DNA from: JBNJDW01 sp051745265
GTDB taxonomy: Bacteria; Pseudomonadota; Alphaproteobacteria; Micavibrionales; CSBR16-224
Length of the DNA stretch: 12,348 nucleotides
Assembly (NCBI GenBank): GCA_051745265.1
Contig: JBNJDW010000040.1
Location: 1-12,348, forward strand
Reading direction: 5' to 3'
Of this stretch, positions 1-6,863 are shown piece by piece; within the stretch, counting starts at the first letter, position 1, and every line of letters begins with the position of its first letter. The notes under the pieces are model-generated. The model did not search any database, was not told where the DNA came from, and saw only the letters and a program-made list of their open reading frames with translations. The translations under genes and the position numbers were made by a program.

Positions 1-1
1 G

Positions 2-436
2 CTTGACGGCAGTGGCTTTTTCCAGACGCAGGATCGTTTTCAGGCGGAAAGGCTGATCCAGGATGTCCGTGCGGACAGTGGTGTGCAGTCAACAGATTTT
101 GCCATTGATCCTCTGGTGGATATTGATGATGAACGGGCGAGCGATGCCGAGCACCGCCTGATCATGAGTAATATCAGGATAAGTGATATCCAGGCCTATA
201 CCGATATTGATATTTACCGTTTTGTCTATCTGATGAATAACAGCTTTCCCGGACATGTTCGGATAAAAAGCCTGAACATTGAACGCAGCGATGAAGTCAC
301 GTCGGATACTCTTGATAAAATGAATGATGCTGAAGACCGGTCCAGTTTTGTGACGGCAACAGCTGATTTTCAGTGGCTGACCATGCTTGAAGAAGATGAT
401 GACAGTGCCTCGGATATGGATGGGGCGCAGCGATAG
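2..436 (+). CDS. C-terminal part of a PilO/GspM-like pilus alignment protein (5' end off the window)
   Basis: The reading frame is open to the left edge, so the visible 144 residues are the end of a longer protein. A GTG at 83 is an internal possible start, but the coding frame continues upstream of it. The fragment has no membrane segment. It has an N-terminal stretch rich in charged and Gln residues, then an alternating alpha/beta-looking region (YRFVYLMNNSF, then VRIKSLNIER, then FVTATADFQWL), and an acidic tail. A helix, a strand ending in a Leu-rich turn, and a final strand is the general plan of PilO/GspM periplasmic domains. It sits directly before a PilP/MshK-like gene in a T4P locus, where PilO/MshJ belongs. 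The family call rests on position and fold impression, not on a diagnostic motif. If right, it is an inner-membrane protein with a periplasmic domain linking the motor platform to the secretin. Confidence 0.6.
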   Translation, partial: LDGSGFFQTQDRFQAERLIQDVRADSGVQSTDFAIDPLVDIDDERASDAEHRLIMSNIRISDIQAYTDIDIYRFVYLMNNSFPGHVRIKSLNIERSDEVTSDTLDKMNDAEDRSSFVTATADFQWLTMLEEDDDSASDMDGAQR

Positions 437-440
437 CAGC

Positions 441-455
441 GAAGGTTTGATGATG
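441..455 (+). promoter_or_regulatory. Ribosome binding site that fixes the start of the following gene
   Basis: GAAGG at 441-445 lies 4 to 7 bases before two consecutive ATG codons at 450 and 453. An earlier in-frame ATG at 387 lies inside the upstream gene and has no comparable site. Starting at 387 would also put about 20 polar residues before the signal peptide, so 450/453 is preferred. Confidence 0.6.
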
Positions 456-1034
456 AAAACAGATATGGCAAAATCTTTGACAAAATATATGGCGCTGGCT
501 TTCGTTCTGGCGGCCGTATCGGCTGTGTTTGTTATACCGCAGCAGGCGACAGCTCAGGATCAACCGGCCACATCACCCGAACAAACGGCGCAGCAGCAAC
601 AGACGGATACAGCGAATAACACCGCAGAACAGGATGAAGACCCGGAAGAAGAACCGCCGATCCGGATTGGCACACCTTATCAACCTTTTAACCAGAGCCT
701 GTTTTTCACCGAAAATGATATTATCCGTATTCGTATGTCGCTGTCCGGCATTGATTCGGATGTTGTTTCAGATGACGATGACGCAGAAGAGCCAAAGAAC
801 AGAAGATTGCGGTTATCGGGGATTACCTATTCCAACCCGGATGAATGGATGATCTGGCTGAACGGTATGCGGATCACACCGTATAACAGGCCGCCGGAAA
901 TGATTGGTGTCCGGGTGACCGAGGATTTTGTTGATCTGAAATGGTTCGATAATGTCTTAAAGAAAATTATCCGTATACGGCTGCGGCCAAATCAGGTTTA
1001 CGATATCAATACAGGGATTATGTTGCCGGGCTGA
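450..1034 (+). CDS. Secreted PilP/MshK/GspB-like periplasmic protein
   Basis: A protein of 194-195 residues with a clear Sec signal peptide: MMKTDMAKSLTK, a hydrophobic core (about residues 13-28), and a likely signal peptidase I site after QQATA (about residue 34). A low-complexity linker rich in Gln, Thr, Glu and Pro follows (about 35-75). The compact C-terminal half contains LRLSGITY, WMIWLNGMRITP and IRLRPNQVYDI. A strand, then W-x-IWLNG, then a basic RLRPNQ stretch resembles the small beta domains of PilP, MshK and GspB/GspC that dock on secretin N-domains. I infer a periplasmic secretin-contacting role from this and from its place 13 bases after a PilO-like gene. No lipobox Cys is present, unlike classical PilP, so anchoring differs from the Pseudomonas model. 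It could instead be a lineage-specific protein of unknown role. Confidence 0.6.
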   Translation: MMKTDMAKSLTKYMALAFVLAAVSAVFVIPQQATAQDQPATSPEQTAQQQQTDTANNTAEQDEDPEEEPPIRIGTPYQPFNQSLFFTENDIIRIRMSLSGIDSDVVSDDDDAEEPKNRRLRLSGITYSNPDEWMIWLNGMRITPYNRPPEMIGVRVTEDFVDLKWFDNVLKKIIRIRLRPNQVYDINTGIMLPG

Positions 1035-1046
1035 CAGGTGCTATGC

Positions 1047-1075
1047 TTGCAACCGGGGGCGGGGGCCTTTAACAT
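1047..1075 (+). promoter_or_regulatory. Weak candidate sigma-70 promoter before the ABC ATPase gene
   Basis: TTGCAA (1047-1052) and TAACAT (1070-1075) are separated by 17 bases; each matches four of six consensus positions. The spacer is very G-rich. The 96-base gap is one of the longer ones among the pilus genes, so an internal promoter is reasonable, but the match alone is weak. Confidence 0.22.
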
Positions 1076-1130
1076 TAATGAAGACGAATAACAGTAGAAT
1101 GCACAAAATCTCAAGGGGAGATCCGGCGAA

Positions 1131-1946
1131 ATGACTTCGAAATCCACAGCGCGGCAGAAATATGCCATACGGTCAAAAGCCGTTGCAGCCGGCTATGACG
1201 AAGGCGACGTTATTTCTGATATCAATTTTGATGTCAGTCGGGGCGAGACCTTTGGCCTGATGGGCCTGAACGGTGCCGGTAAGACCACCTTTATTAAAAT
1301 TCTGCTCGGCCTGATGGAACCGTCCATGGGTGAGGTTGAGATCGAAGGCAAAACAGTTATTGATCCCAAAACCAAATATAAAATTGCCTATCTGCCTGAA
1401 AAATTTGAACCGCCCAGCTTTTTAACCGGCATGGAATTTGTCCGTTTTTCATTGAAACTGTATAAAAAAGATTTCAATGAACAAAAAGTATTGCAGGCAG
1501 CAGACCGCCTGGCCCTTGACCGGGCGGCGCTTTACCGGCGGGTTCATACCTATTCTAAAGGCATGCGCCAGAAAATCGGCCTGATGGGCACGCTGTTGAC
1601 CAAATGTCCGCTGATGATTCTGGATGAACCGATGAGCGGCCTTGATCCCCGCGCCCGCGCCCGCGTCAAAGATGAGATTCTCAGCTGCCGCAAACGGGGG
1701 ATTACTGTTTTCTTAAGCTCGCATATTCTGGCTGATATGGATGAGCTCTGTGACCGGGTCAGTGTTATCCATGACGGGCAGCTGAAATTTGTCGGTACGC
1801 CAAAAGCCTTAAAGGCCAAGGCCGATGCGGATTATCTGGAACGGGCCTTTTTAACCATTATTGAAGGCGGCTCTGATAATGTCGTCGTTAGAAAAACATC
1901 AACAACAAAATCCACCGCCAAGCGAAGCAAGGATTCTTCTTCGTAG
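1131..1946 (+). CDS. ABC-2 type exporter, ATP-binding subunit (PilH-like by context)
   Basis: A cytoplasmic ATPase of 271 residues that would power the permease encoded at 8708-9529. It has every ABC hallmark: Walker A GLNGAGKT (45-52), a YLPE sequence at the Q-loop position (87-90), signature SKGMRQ (142-147), Walker B LMILDE (161-166), D-loop SGLD (169-172) and switch His198 in SSHIL. The signature begins YSKGMRQ rather than LSGGQ, which is usual for ABC-2 exporter ATPases of the CcmA/NatA/NosF group. The domain ends near 245; the Lys/Ser/Thr-rich tail (about 253-271) is extra. AAGGGGAG at 1113-1120, ten bases upstream, supports the ATG start. No permease gene is adjacent; the best candidate is about 6.8 kb downstream, past the pilus core. 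In Myxococcus xanthus the comparable ATPase PilH is required for T4P. The substrate is unknown. Confidence 0.93.
   Translation: MTSKSTARQKYAIRSKAVAAGYDEGDVISDINFDVSRGETFGLMGLNGAGKTTFIKILLGLMEPSMGEVEIEGKTVIDPKTKYKIAYLPEKFEPPSFLTGMEFVRFSLKLYKKDFNEQKVLQAADRLALDRAALYRRVHTYSKGMRQKIGLMGTLLTKCPLMILDEPMSGLDPRARARVKDEILSCRKRGITVFLSSHILADMDELCDRVSVIHDGQLKFVGTPKALKAKADADYLERAFLTIIEGGSDNVVVRKTSTTKSTAKRSKDSSS
1648..1665 (+). repeat. Three tandem copies of CCCGCG inside the ABC ATPase gene
   Basis: Three perfect copies of a hexamer encode the Arg-Ala-Arg-Ala stretch just after the D-loop (residues about 173-178). Gain or loss of a unit would keep the frame and add or remove an Arg-Ala pair. It may simply reflect GC-rich codon choice. 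Confidence 0.5.
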
Positions 1947-1973
1947 CTATTCATTGAAAGGGTAGAAAACAGT

Positions 1974-3482
1974 ATGACAATAGAAAATGATCCGCCGATC
2001 ACCGGAACGCAGAATCGGGACAATGATTCAAACGGACCGAATGATGATTTTGATGATGTCGTGTTTGATGATACAGGGGCTGCACCGTCATCCACTGCGC
2101 CCAAGAAAAGCCCGCTGGTAAAATATACCGCGCTGGGCGCTTTGGTTATTGCCGCTGCCGGCGGGGCTTATTTTTATATGGCCAGTCAGTCGACGCCGCC
2201 AACAGCGCCGCCCGCCGTTCACACGGATAAGACTCTGGCCCCAGAAGGTGCGCCAAAGCCGGGTGCGCTGACCGCAGTGCCGGAAGATAGCATGCCGGGG
2301 GAAGAAGACACAGAATTTTCAACGGATATGCCTGCCGATATGCCTATGGATACGGATCAGGACCTTACCGATCTGGAGCGGGAAACGGCTGATGTTCCAG
2401 CCGTACCGGAAGTGACCGAAACCGTAGAGGAAGTTGATCTTGAATCGCTGGGCATCTCAACGGAACCGGAAGAAGGCGCCGAAACCGCGGCAACAGATGA
2501 AGAGACCGGTGCCGCAGATGATGATGAGGATGAGCTCCCGGAACTGACGCTGGAAGATGCCATGCCGCAGACGGAAGAGGCCTTGATCCAGCAGCCTTCG
2601 CAGGCGGAGCTGGAACAGATGCCAAGCCAGACACCTGAATCACAGGATGAAATTGATGAAGCTCTGCAGCGGGAATTGATTGAAAGCCTGATGGCTGATG
2701 AAACAATTCCGACCGAGACTCAAGGCCAAAGTGCAGACGCTAATACGACGGAACAGATGCTGGTCAATAACAGCGGCCAATTTGAAGGTCAAAGCATGGC
2801 CGCACCATCATCACCGATGCCAACCCAAAGTCTTGAGGATATCGAGGCTGATGCGATGATCCGCCCCAAGCCGGAAAATTTCTATGTTGTAGAGCGCGAA
2901 AGCGGTCCGGCGGAACGGAATTCAACATTGAGGGCGGCCAAACGGGCGTTGCGTTACGGTAATAATGTTCGGGCCCTGTCTTTGTTTGATGACATCTATG
3001 AAAACAGCCCGAATGATCCGGCCGCCCAGCTGGGCCGCGCGGTTTCATTACAGCGGTTAAATCGCGACAGTGAGGCACTGGCCGCCTATGAACAGGTATT
3101 GCGTGAAGACCCTGAAAATCTGGAGGCGCTGACCAATATGATCGGTATTCTGTCAGCTCAGAATCCGGAATATGCCATGGATAAATTATCCCGTCTGCGT
3201 CAGAAATATCCGTCACATACAGGTGTGACTGTACAACTGGCATTGGCCAAGGCAGACATCGGTTCGCTTGGCGAAGCCATCAGCCTGTTGGAATCGGCCT
3301 ATGCTGCCGATCAGGGCAATGCATCCATCGCCTATAACCTTGCGGTGATTTACGACCGCGGTGGCGATCGTGTCAAGGCCGCCAGCTATTACCGTCAGGC
3401 CCTGGCGCGTGAGCGGATGCAAACCGGGGAACAGACCGTTCCCGTAGCCGCGATTGAACAACGTCTGTCCATGTTCCGGTAA
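1974..3482 (+). CDS. Membrane-anchored TPR protein with long acidic linker (MshN-like by position)
   Basis: 502 residues in three parts. A short Asp/Asn-rich cytoplasmic N-terminus leads to one membrane helix (about 50-70, after APKKSPLVK). Next comes a very acidic, Pro/Gln/Thr-rich linker (about 71-310) with no obvious fold. The C-terminal domain (about 317-502) is made of TPR helical pairs, for example ALSLFDDIYENSPNDPAAQL, ALAAYEQVLREDPENLEAL and ASIAYNLAVIYDRGGDRVKA. Positive residues before the helix and the short N-terminus predict the TPR domain is periplasmic. MSHA loci carry an analogous TM-plus-TPR protein, MshN, and other T4P systems use TPR proteins (PilF/PilW/Tgl) for secretin assembly. 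I infer a scaffolding role between inner membrane and secretin. The ATG start has an AAAGGG site about 11 bases upstream. Its stop overlaps the pilD start by one base (TAATG). Confidence 0.85.
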   Translation: MTIENDPPITGTQNRDNDSNGPNDDFDDVVFDDTGAAPSSTAPKKSPLVKYTALGALVIAAAGGAYFYMASQSTPPTAPPAVHTDKTLAPEGAPKPGALTAVPEDSMPGEEDTEFSTDMPADMPMDTDQDLTDLERETADVPAVPEVTETVEEVDLESLGISTEPEEGAETAATDEETGAADDDEDELPELTLEDAMPQTEEALIQQPSQAELEQMPSQTPESQDEIDEALQRELIESLMADETIPTETQGQSADANTTEQMLVNNSGQFEGQSMAAPSSPMPTQSLEDIEADAMIRPKPENFYVVERESGPAERNSTLRAAKRALRYGNNVRALSLFDDIYENSPNDPAAQLGRAVSLQRLNRDSEALAAYEQVLREDPENLEALTNMIGILSAQNPEYAMDKLSRLRQKYPSHTGVTVQLALAKADIGSLGEAISLLESAYAADQGNASIAYNLAVIYDRGGDRVKAASYYRQALARERMQTGEQTVPVAAIEQRLSMFR

Positions 3483-4315
3483 TGCCGGTCTGGGGAACGA
3501 TCTTTGCCGAGACCTTTGTACCGGCCTATCAGGGATTCTGGCTGGTGATTATTGTCCTGCTGGGGGCCTGTCTTGGCAGTTTTGCCACCGCTTGGACGTA
3601 TCGCCTGCCGCGTAATATCCCCATGGGCCGCCGCGGGCGGCGCGGTAAATATTCCAGATCGGCCTGTCCCAAATGTGATCATGAACTGGCCTGGTTTGAT
3701 TTGGTGCCGGTTTTGTCCTGGGCCTTTAACCGGGGCCGCTGCCGATATTGCCGGGCTGTGATCCCTTATGTTTACCCGATCACGGAAATACTGACCATCA
3801 CACTGTGTGTGACATTTTTCCTGCTTTACGGCTATACAGCGCAAAGTCTGATCTTGGTGGTTATGACGCCGGTGATTGTCACTGTTCTGATGGTTGATAT
3901 CTATCATATGATTATCCCGGACCGTTTGAATGCGGTTCTGGCTTTGGGCGGTCTGGCGGCGGTGATCTCCTATATGGCTTATGGACCGGTTACGGATCCG
4001 GAAGCGGCCGAGCTTATGAAATCAGCGCTCATCGGCGGCGGTGCTTTCTTTCTGGTGGCGTTGGTGCTGGCGCTGGTCTTTAGCCATGTGTTGAAAAAAG
4101 AGGCGCTGGGCGGCGGCGATATTAAATTCTTCGGCGCGGCCGGCATATGGCTGGGGCTTGAATCCCTGCCGATGTTTATGATGCTGTCCGGCGGTTTTGG
4201 TATTGTCTTTGCGCTGGTCTGGCGCAAAATAACCGGTGAAGAACGGTTTCCGTTCGGCCCGGCGCTGGTGGCGGCTTTTATTTTTCTGCTTTGTGCCAAA
4301 AAGACGGTTTTTTAA
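3482..4315 (+). CDS. pilD: Prepilin leader peptidase / N-methyltransferase
   Basis: A 277-residue inner-membrane aspartic protease (A24 family) that cuts class III leaders of type IV prepilins after Gly and N-methylates the new first residue. The N-terminal domain has the zinc-type cysteine pairs C62-x2-C65 and C87-x2-C90. The protease motifs are D139 in VDIYHMIIPDRLN and D213 in GGGD (the GxGD motif), the two catalytic aspartates of the family. The rest is hydrophobic, with about seven to eight membrane segments; the length is typical of full two-domain PilD/GspO proteins. It starts at the ATG overlapping the TPR gene's stop, indicating translational coupling. Its obvious substrate here is the prepilin at 11568-12314, whose leader ends in Gly-Phe. 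One peptidase could also serve a type II secretion system elsewhere in the genome. Confidence 0.97.
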   Translation: MPVWGTIFAETFVPAYQGFWLVIIVLLGACLGSFATAWTYRLPRNIPMGRRGRRGKYSRSACPKCDHELAWFDLVPVLSWAFNRGRCRYCRAVIPYVYPITEILTITLCVTFFLLYGYTAQSLILVVMTPVIVTVLMVDIYHMIIPDRLNAVLALGGLAAVISYMAYGPVTDPEAAELMKSALIGGGAFFLVALVLALVFSHVLKKEALGGGDIKFFGAAGIWLGLESLPMFMMLSGGFGIVFALVWRKITGEERFPFGPALVAAFIFLLCAKKTVF

Positions 4316-4391
4316 CGATATTGTAGGAAATAGCGGTTATAGTATGGGAGAAGTCAGAGGATCCTTATAAATAATCTTCAGGGGTATTACA

Positions 4392-5627
4392 GTGGACATT
4401 ACAGAGCTTTTAAAATTTACGCTGGATAACGATGCGTCGGATTTGCATCTCAGCGCGACCAATCCGCCGATTGTTCGTATTGATGGCCATCTACAGCGGG
4501 TTAAGGCCGATGCCTTGCATGCGGATGATATTAAAAACATGCTTTATTCGGTGATGACCGAAGACCAGCGGGCCGAGCTTGAGCGCGAGCAGGAGCTCGA
4601 TTTTGCCATCTCACTTGGCGAAGATGCCCGTTTTCGTGTTAACGCCTTTACCAATCGGCGCGGGGCGGCGGCTGTTTTCCGGATTATTCCGTCCGATATT
4701 CCAACCATGGAGCAGCTTGACCTGCCCAAGGTGATTCGTCATCTGGCTGAATTGGAAAAAGGTCTGGTTCTGGTCACCGGTCCGACCGGTTCTGGTAAAT
4801 CGACGACGCTGGCCTCGATGATCAATCATATTAATAATAAATATCAAAAACATATTCTGACGGTTGAGGATCCGGTGGAATTTTTCCATGACTCACAAAA
4901 AAGTCTGGTCAATCACCGTGAGGTTCATAACGATACCAAATCTTTCTCCCGCGCTTTGAAAAGTGCGCTGCGGGAAGATCCCGATGTTATTCTGGTCGGT
5001 GAGATGCGCGATTATGAAACCATATCTTTGGCCCTGACCGCGGCGGAAACCGGGCACCTTGTCTTTGGGACGCTGCACTCCAACTCGGCGGCCAAAACCA
5101 TTGACCGTATTATTGACGTGTTTCCCTCAGCGGAAAAAGGCATGGTCCGGGCCATGTTGGCAAGTTCGATACAGGGCGTCGTTGCCCAGACCCTGCTGCG
5201 CCGTGCCGGTGGTGGCCGGGTGGCCGCGCACGAAATCATGGTCGGCACCAATGCGGTTCGTAACCTGATCCGTGAAAATCAGCTGGCACAGATTTATTCG
5301 ATGATCCAGACCGGTTCCCGTTATGGCATGCAGACGATGGAAGATTCTATCAATGATCTGTTCCAGTCAGGTATTATCGGCGAAGAAACGGCCAAGGATG
5401 CCTTGCGGGAAAGCGCCGATGACAGCAGTGATTTTGATGAAGCCGAAGAATCACTGTCAGAAGATATGGGCAGCGGCGAGGATTCGTCCCCACCGCAACA
5501 AAATCAGCAACAACAAGCTGGACGTCCGGCATCACCGCCGCCGGTATCTGACCCGGGCCCGGCACAGCCGCAGCGCCGCGAAGAACCGGAGACGCAACCA
5601 GCTGATGACGGAGGCTACTCGTTTTGA
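4392..5627 (+). CDS. pilT: Type IV pilus retraction ATPase, PilT family, with extended C-terminal tail
   Basis: A cytoplasmic hexameric ATPase that depolymerises the pilus. The GTG start is preceded by AGGGG at 4380-4384, seven bases away. Residues 1-110 form the PAS-like N-domain (LHLSATNPPIVRIDG). The RecA-like domain has Walker A GPTGSGKS (130-137), Asp box TVEDPVEF (157-164), Walker B DVILVGEMRD with E204, and His box H222 and H229. AVRNLIRE (288-295) corresponds to the PilT-specific AIRNLIRE motif needed for retraction, which separates it from PilB/GspE assembly ATPases. PilT proteins usually end near residue 345; this one carries about 65 extra residues, first Asp/Glu/Ser-rich and then Pro/Gln-rich, probably disordered. 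It overlaps the following pilU-like gene by four bases, so the two ATPases are likely made together. Confidence 0.95.
   Translation: MDITELLKFTLDNDASDLHLSATNPPIVRIDGHLQRVKADALHADDIKNMLYSVMTEDQRAELEREQELDFAISLGEDARFRVNAFTNRRGAAAVFRIIPSDIPTMEQLDLPKVIRHLAELEKGLVLVTGPTGSGKSTTLASMINHINNKYQKHILTVEDPVEFFHDSQKSLVNHREVHNDTKSFSRALKSALREDPDVILVGEMRDYETISLALTAAETGHLVFGTLHSNSAAKTIDRIIDVFPSAEKGMVRAMLASSIQGVVAQTLLRRAGGGRVAAHEIMVGTNAVRNLIRENQLAQIYSMIQTGSRYGMQTMEDSINDLFQSGIIGEETAKDALRESADDSSDFDEAEESLSEDMGSGEDSSPPQQNQQQQAGRPASPPPVSDPGPAQPQRREEPETQPADDGGYSF
5610..5627 (+). promoter_or_regulatory. Strong ribosome binding site and TTG start overlapping the pilT stop
   Basis: GGAGG at 5610-5614 lies nine bases before a TTG (5624-5626) that overlaps the TGA stop (5625-5627) of the upstream ATPase gene. 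No ATG or GTG start close by would keep the conserved PilU N-terminus. A near-perfect Shine-Dalgarno with a weak start codon suggests coupled, tuned production of the two ATPases. Confidence 0.7.
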
Positions 5628-6784
5628 ATCAACCCGTAACAAGTGCAATATATAATTATTTAGGCCAGATGATTGAACAAAAGGCCACCGATCTGTATTT
5701 AACGGTCGGGGTGCCCGCGACTTTGCGCCGTGAAAATGGCCTGAAAAAAATATCAGAAACCGAACTGAGTGATGAAGATATCGACCATATGCTGGCCGAA
5801 GTTCTGACCAGTCGTCAGCGCCGTGAATTTGAAACGAATTTTGAATTGAATATCGCGCTCGATATGGGCGAACGCGGACGGTTTCGGATTAATGTCCTGC
5901 GTCAGCGGCAACATAATGCTATGGTCATCCGCCGTATTACCTCGGAAATTCCTAATTTTGCCGAGCTTAATCTGCCGCCGCTGGTTGAAAAACTCTCAAT
6001 GAGCCGCCGGGGCCTTATTCTGGTTACCGGGGTGACCTCTTCGGGGAAATCGACCTCGCTGGCCTCGATGATTGATTACCGCAATCAACATAAGGCCGGT
6101 CATATCATTACCATTGAAGATCCGGTCGAATATTATCACGCCCATAAAAAGAGCATCGTCACCCAGCGCGAGGTCGGGATTGATACCGCGTCTTATAATG
6201 TGGCGCTGAAAAATGCCTTGCGGCAAAAACCCGATGTTATTCTGATTGGTGAAATCCGCGATGCCGAAGTCATGGAGCAGGCGATCAGTGCGGCGGAAAC
6301 CGGGCATCTGTGTCTGGCAACACTGCATACCAATAATGCGCCGCAGGCGATTGAACGGATTATCAATTTCTTTCCCGAAGACCGCCAGCAGCAGATCCGC
6401 ATTGCTTTATCCTTGAACCTGCGGGCTGTTATTGCCCAAAGACTGGTTAACCGTACGGATGACAGTCTGGCTTTGGCGCTGGAGATCATGCTCAATGAAG
6501 CGCTGATCAAGGAGTTGATCCTGAAAGGCGAAACCGGCAAAATACGAGAGGTTATGGTTCAGAATGCTTCAATTGGTATGAAAACTTTTGATCAATCCCT
6601 GCTTGATCTTTATAAATCGGGGCAGATTTCCGAAGATACGGCCGTTGCTGAAGCCGACATTCCGGCGGATATGCGTATGAAACTCCGCCAGACGAATTAT
6701 GGCCGTGGTGAAAATGGTCAGGGGGATGAAAATAATGGGTCTGGGGGGACGTCACAGATTGACACGTCCCGTCTCTCACTGTAA
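5624..6784 (+). CDS. pilU: PilT-dependent retraction ATPase, PilU family
   Basis: A 386-residue ATPase of the PilT/PilU branch. PilU-type sequences include ISAAETGHLCLATLHTNNA (about 221-239), IINFFPEDR, SLNLRAVIAQRL and FDQSLLDLYKSGQIS near the end. PilU works together with PilT, adding force to retraction. Walker A reads GVTSSGKS (136-143); it still fits GxxxxGKS but lacks the second glycine usual in this family (GATGTGKS type). Asp box TIEDPVEY (163-170), Walker B DVILIGEIRD with E210, and His residues H228 and H235 are present. PilT's AIRNLIRE motif is replaced by the PilU-like ALIKELILKGE (293-303). A Gly/Asn/Ser-rich tail (about 360-386) ends it. Start is TTG at 5624. The gene order pilT then pilU is the common proteobacterial one. 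Confidence 0.93.
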   Translation: MNQPVTSAIYNYLGQMIEQKATDLYLTVGVPATLRRENGLKKISETELSDEDIDHMLAEVLTSRQRREFETNFELNIALDMGERGRFRINVLRQRQHNAMVIRRITSEIPNFAELNLPPLVEKLSMSRRGLILVTGVTSSGKSTSLASMIDYRNQHKAGHIITIEDPVEYYHAHKKSIVTQREVGIDTASYNVALKNALRQKPDVILIGEIRDAEVMEQAISAAETGHLCLATLHTNNAPQAIERIINFFPEDRQQQIRIALSLNLRAVIAQRLVNRTDDSLALALEIMLNEALIKELILKGETGKIREVMVQNASIGMKTFDQSLLDLYKSGQISEDTAVAEADIPADMRMKLRQTNYGRGENGQGDENNGSGGTSQIDTSRLSL

Positions 6785-6863
6785 AAATTAAAGGACGGAA
6801 CTGTTTTGCCCGGTCGGGCAGAAGGGTTCAGGCGTCATTCGCGAACAATCTTAGGGCATTTTC
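6785..6863 (+). other. Gap of 79 bases between the ATPase pair and the secretin gene, with a hairpin
   Basis: It holds the inverted repeat TGCCC-GGTC-GGGCA (6807-6811 with 6816-6820), extendable to 6804-6823 with one G-U pair. No T-run follows, so it does not look like a standard intrinsic terminator. AGGG at 6853-6856 is the likely ribosome binding site for the ATG at 6864. I see no convincing promoter. Confidence 0.45.

Noticed and set aside
387..449. Upstream in-frame start for the PilP-like gene
   Set aside because: It would begin inside the preceding gene and put about 20 polar residues before a well-formed signal peptide; GAAGG before 450/453 fits better.
2329..2350. Small repeat of gatatgcct in the TPR gene linker
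   Set aside because: Only two short copies coding for similar acidic residues; expected in low-complexity coding sequence.
2365..3243. Long open frames on the minus strand opposite the TPR gene
   Set aside because: Ser/Pro/His-rich antisense shadows of the acidic linker and TPR codons, with no ribosome binding sites or recognisable domains.
4338..4371. Promoter before pilT from TATAGT or TATAAA boxes
   Set aside because: No acceptable -35 box at 16-18 bases upstream of either.
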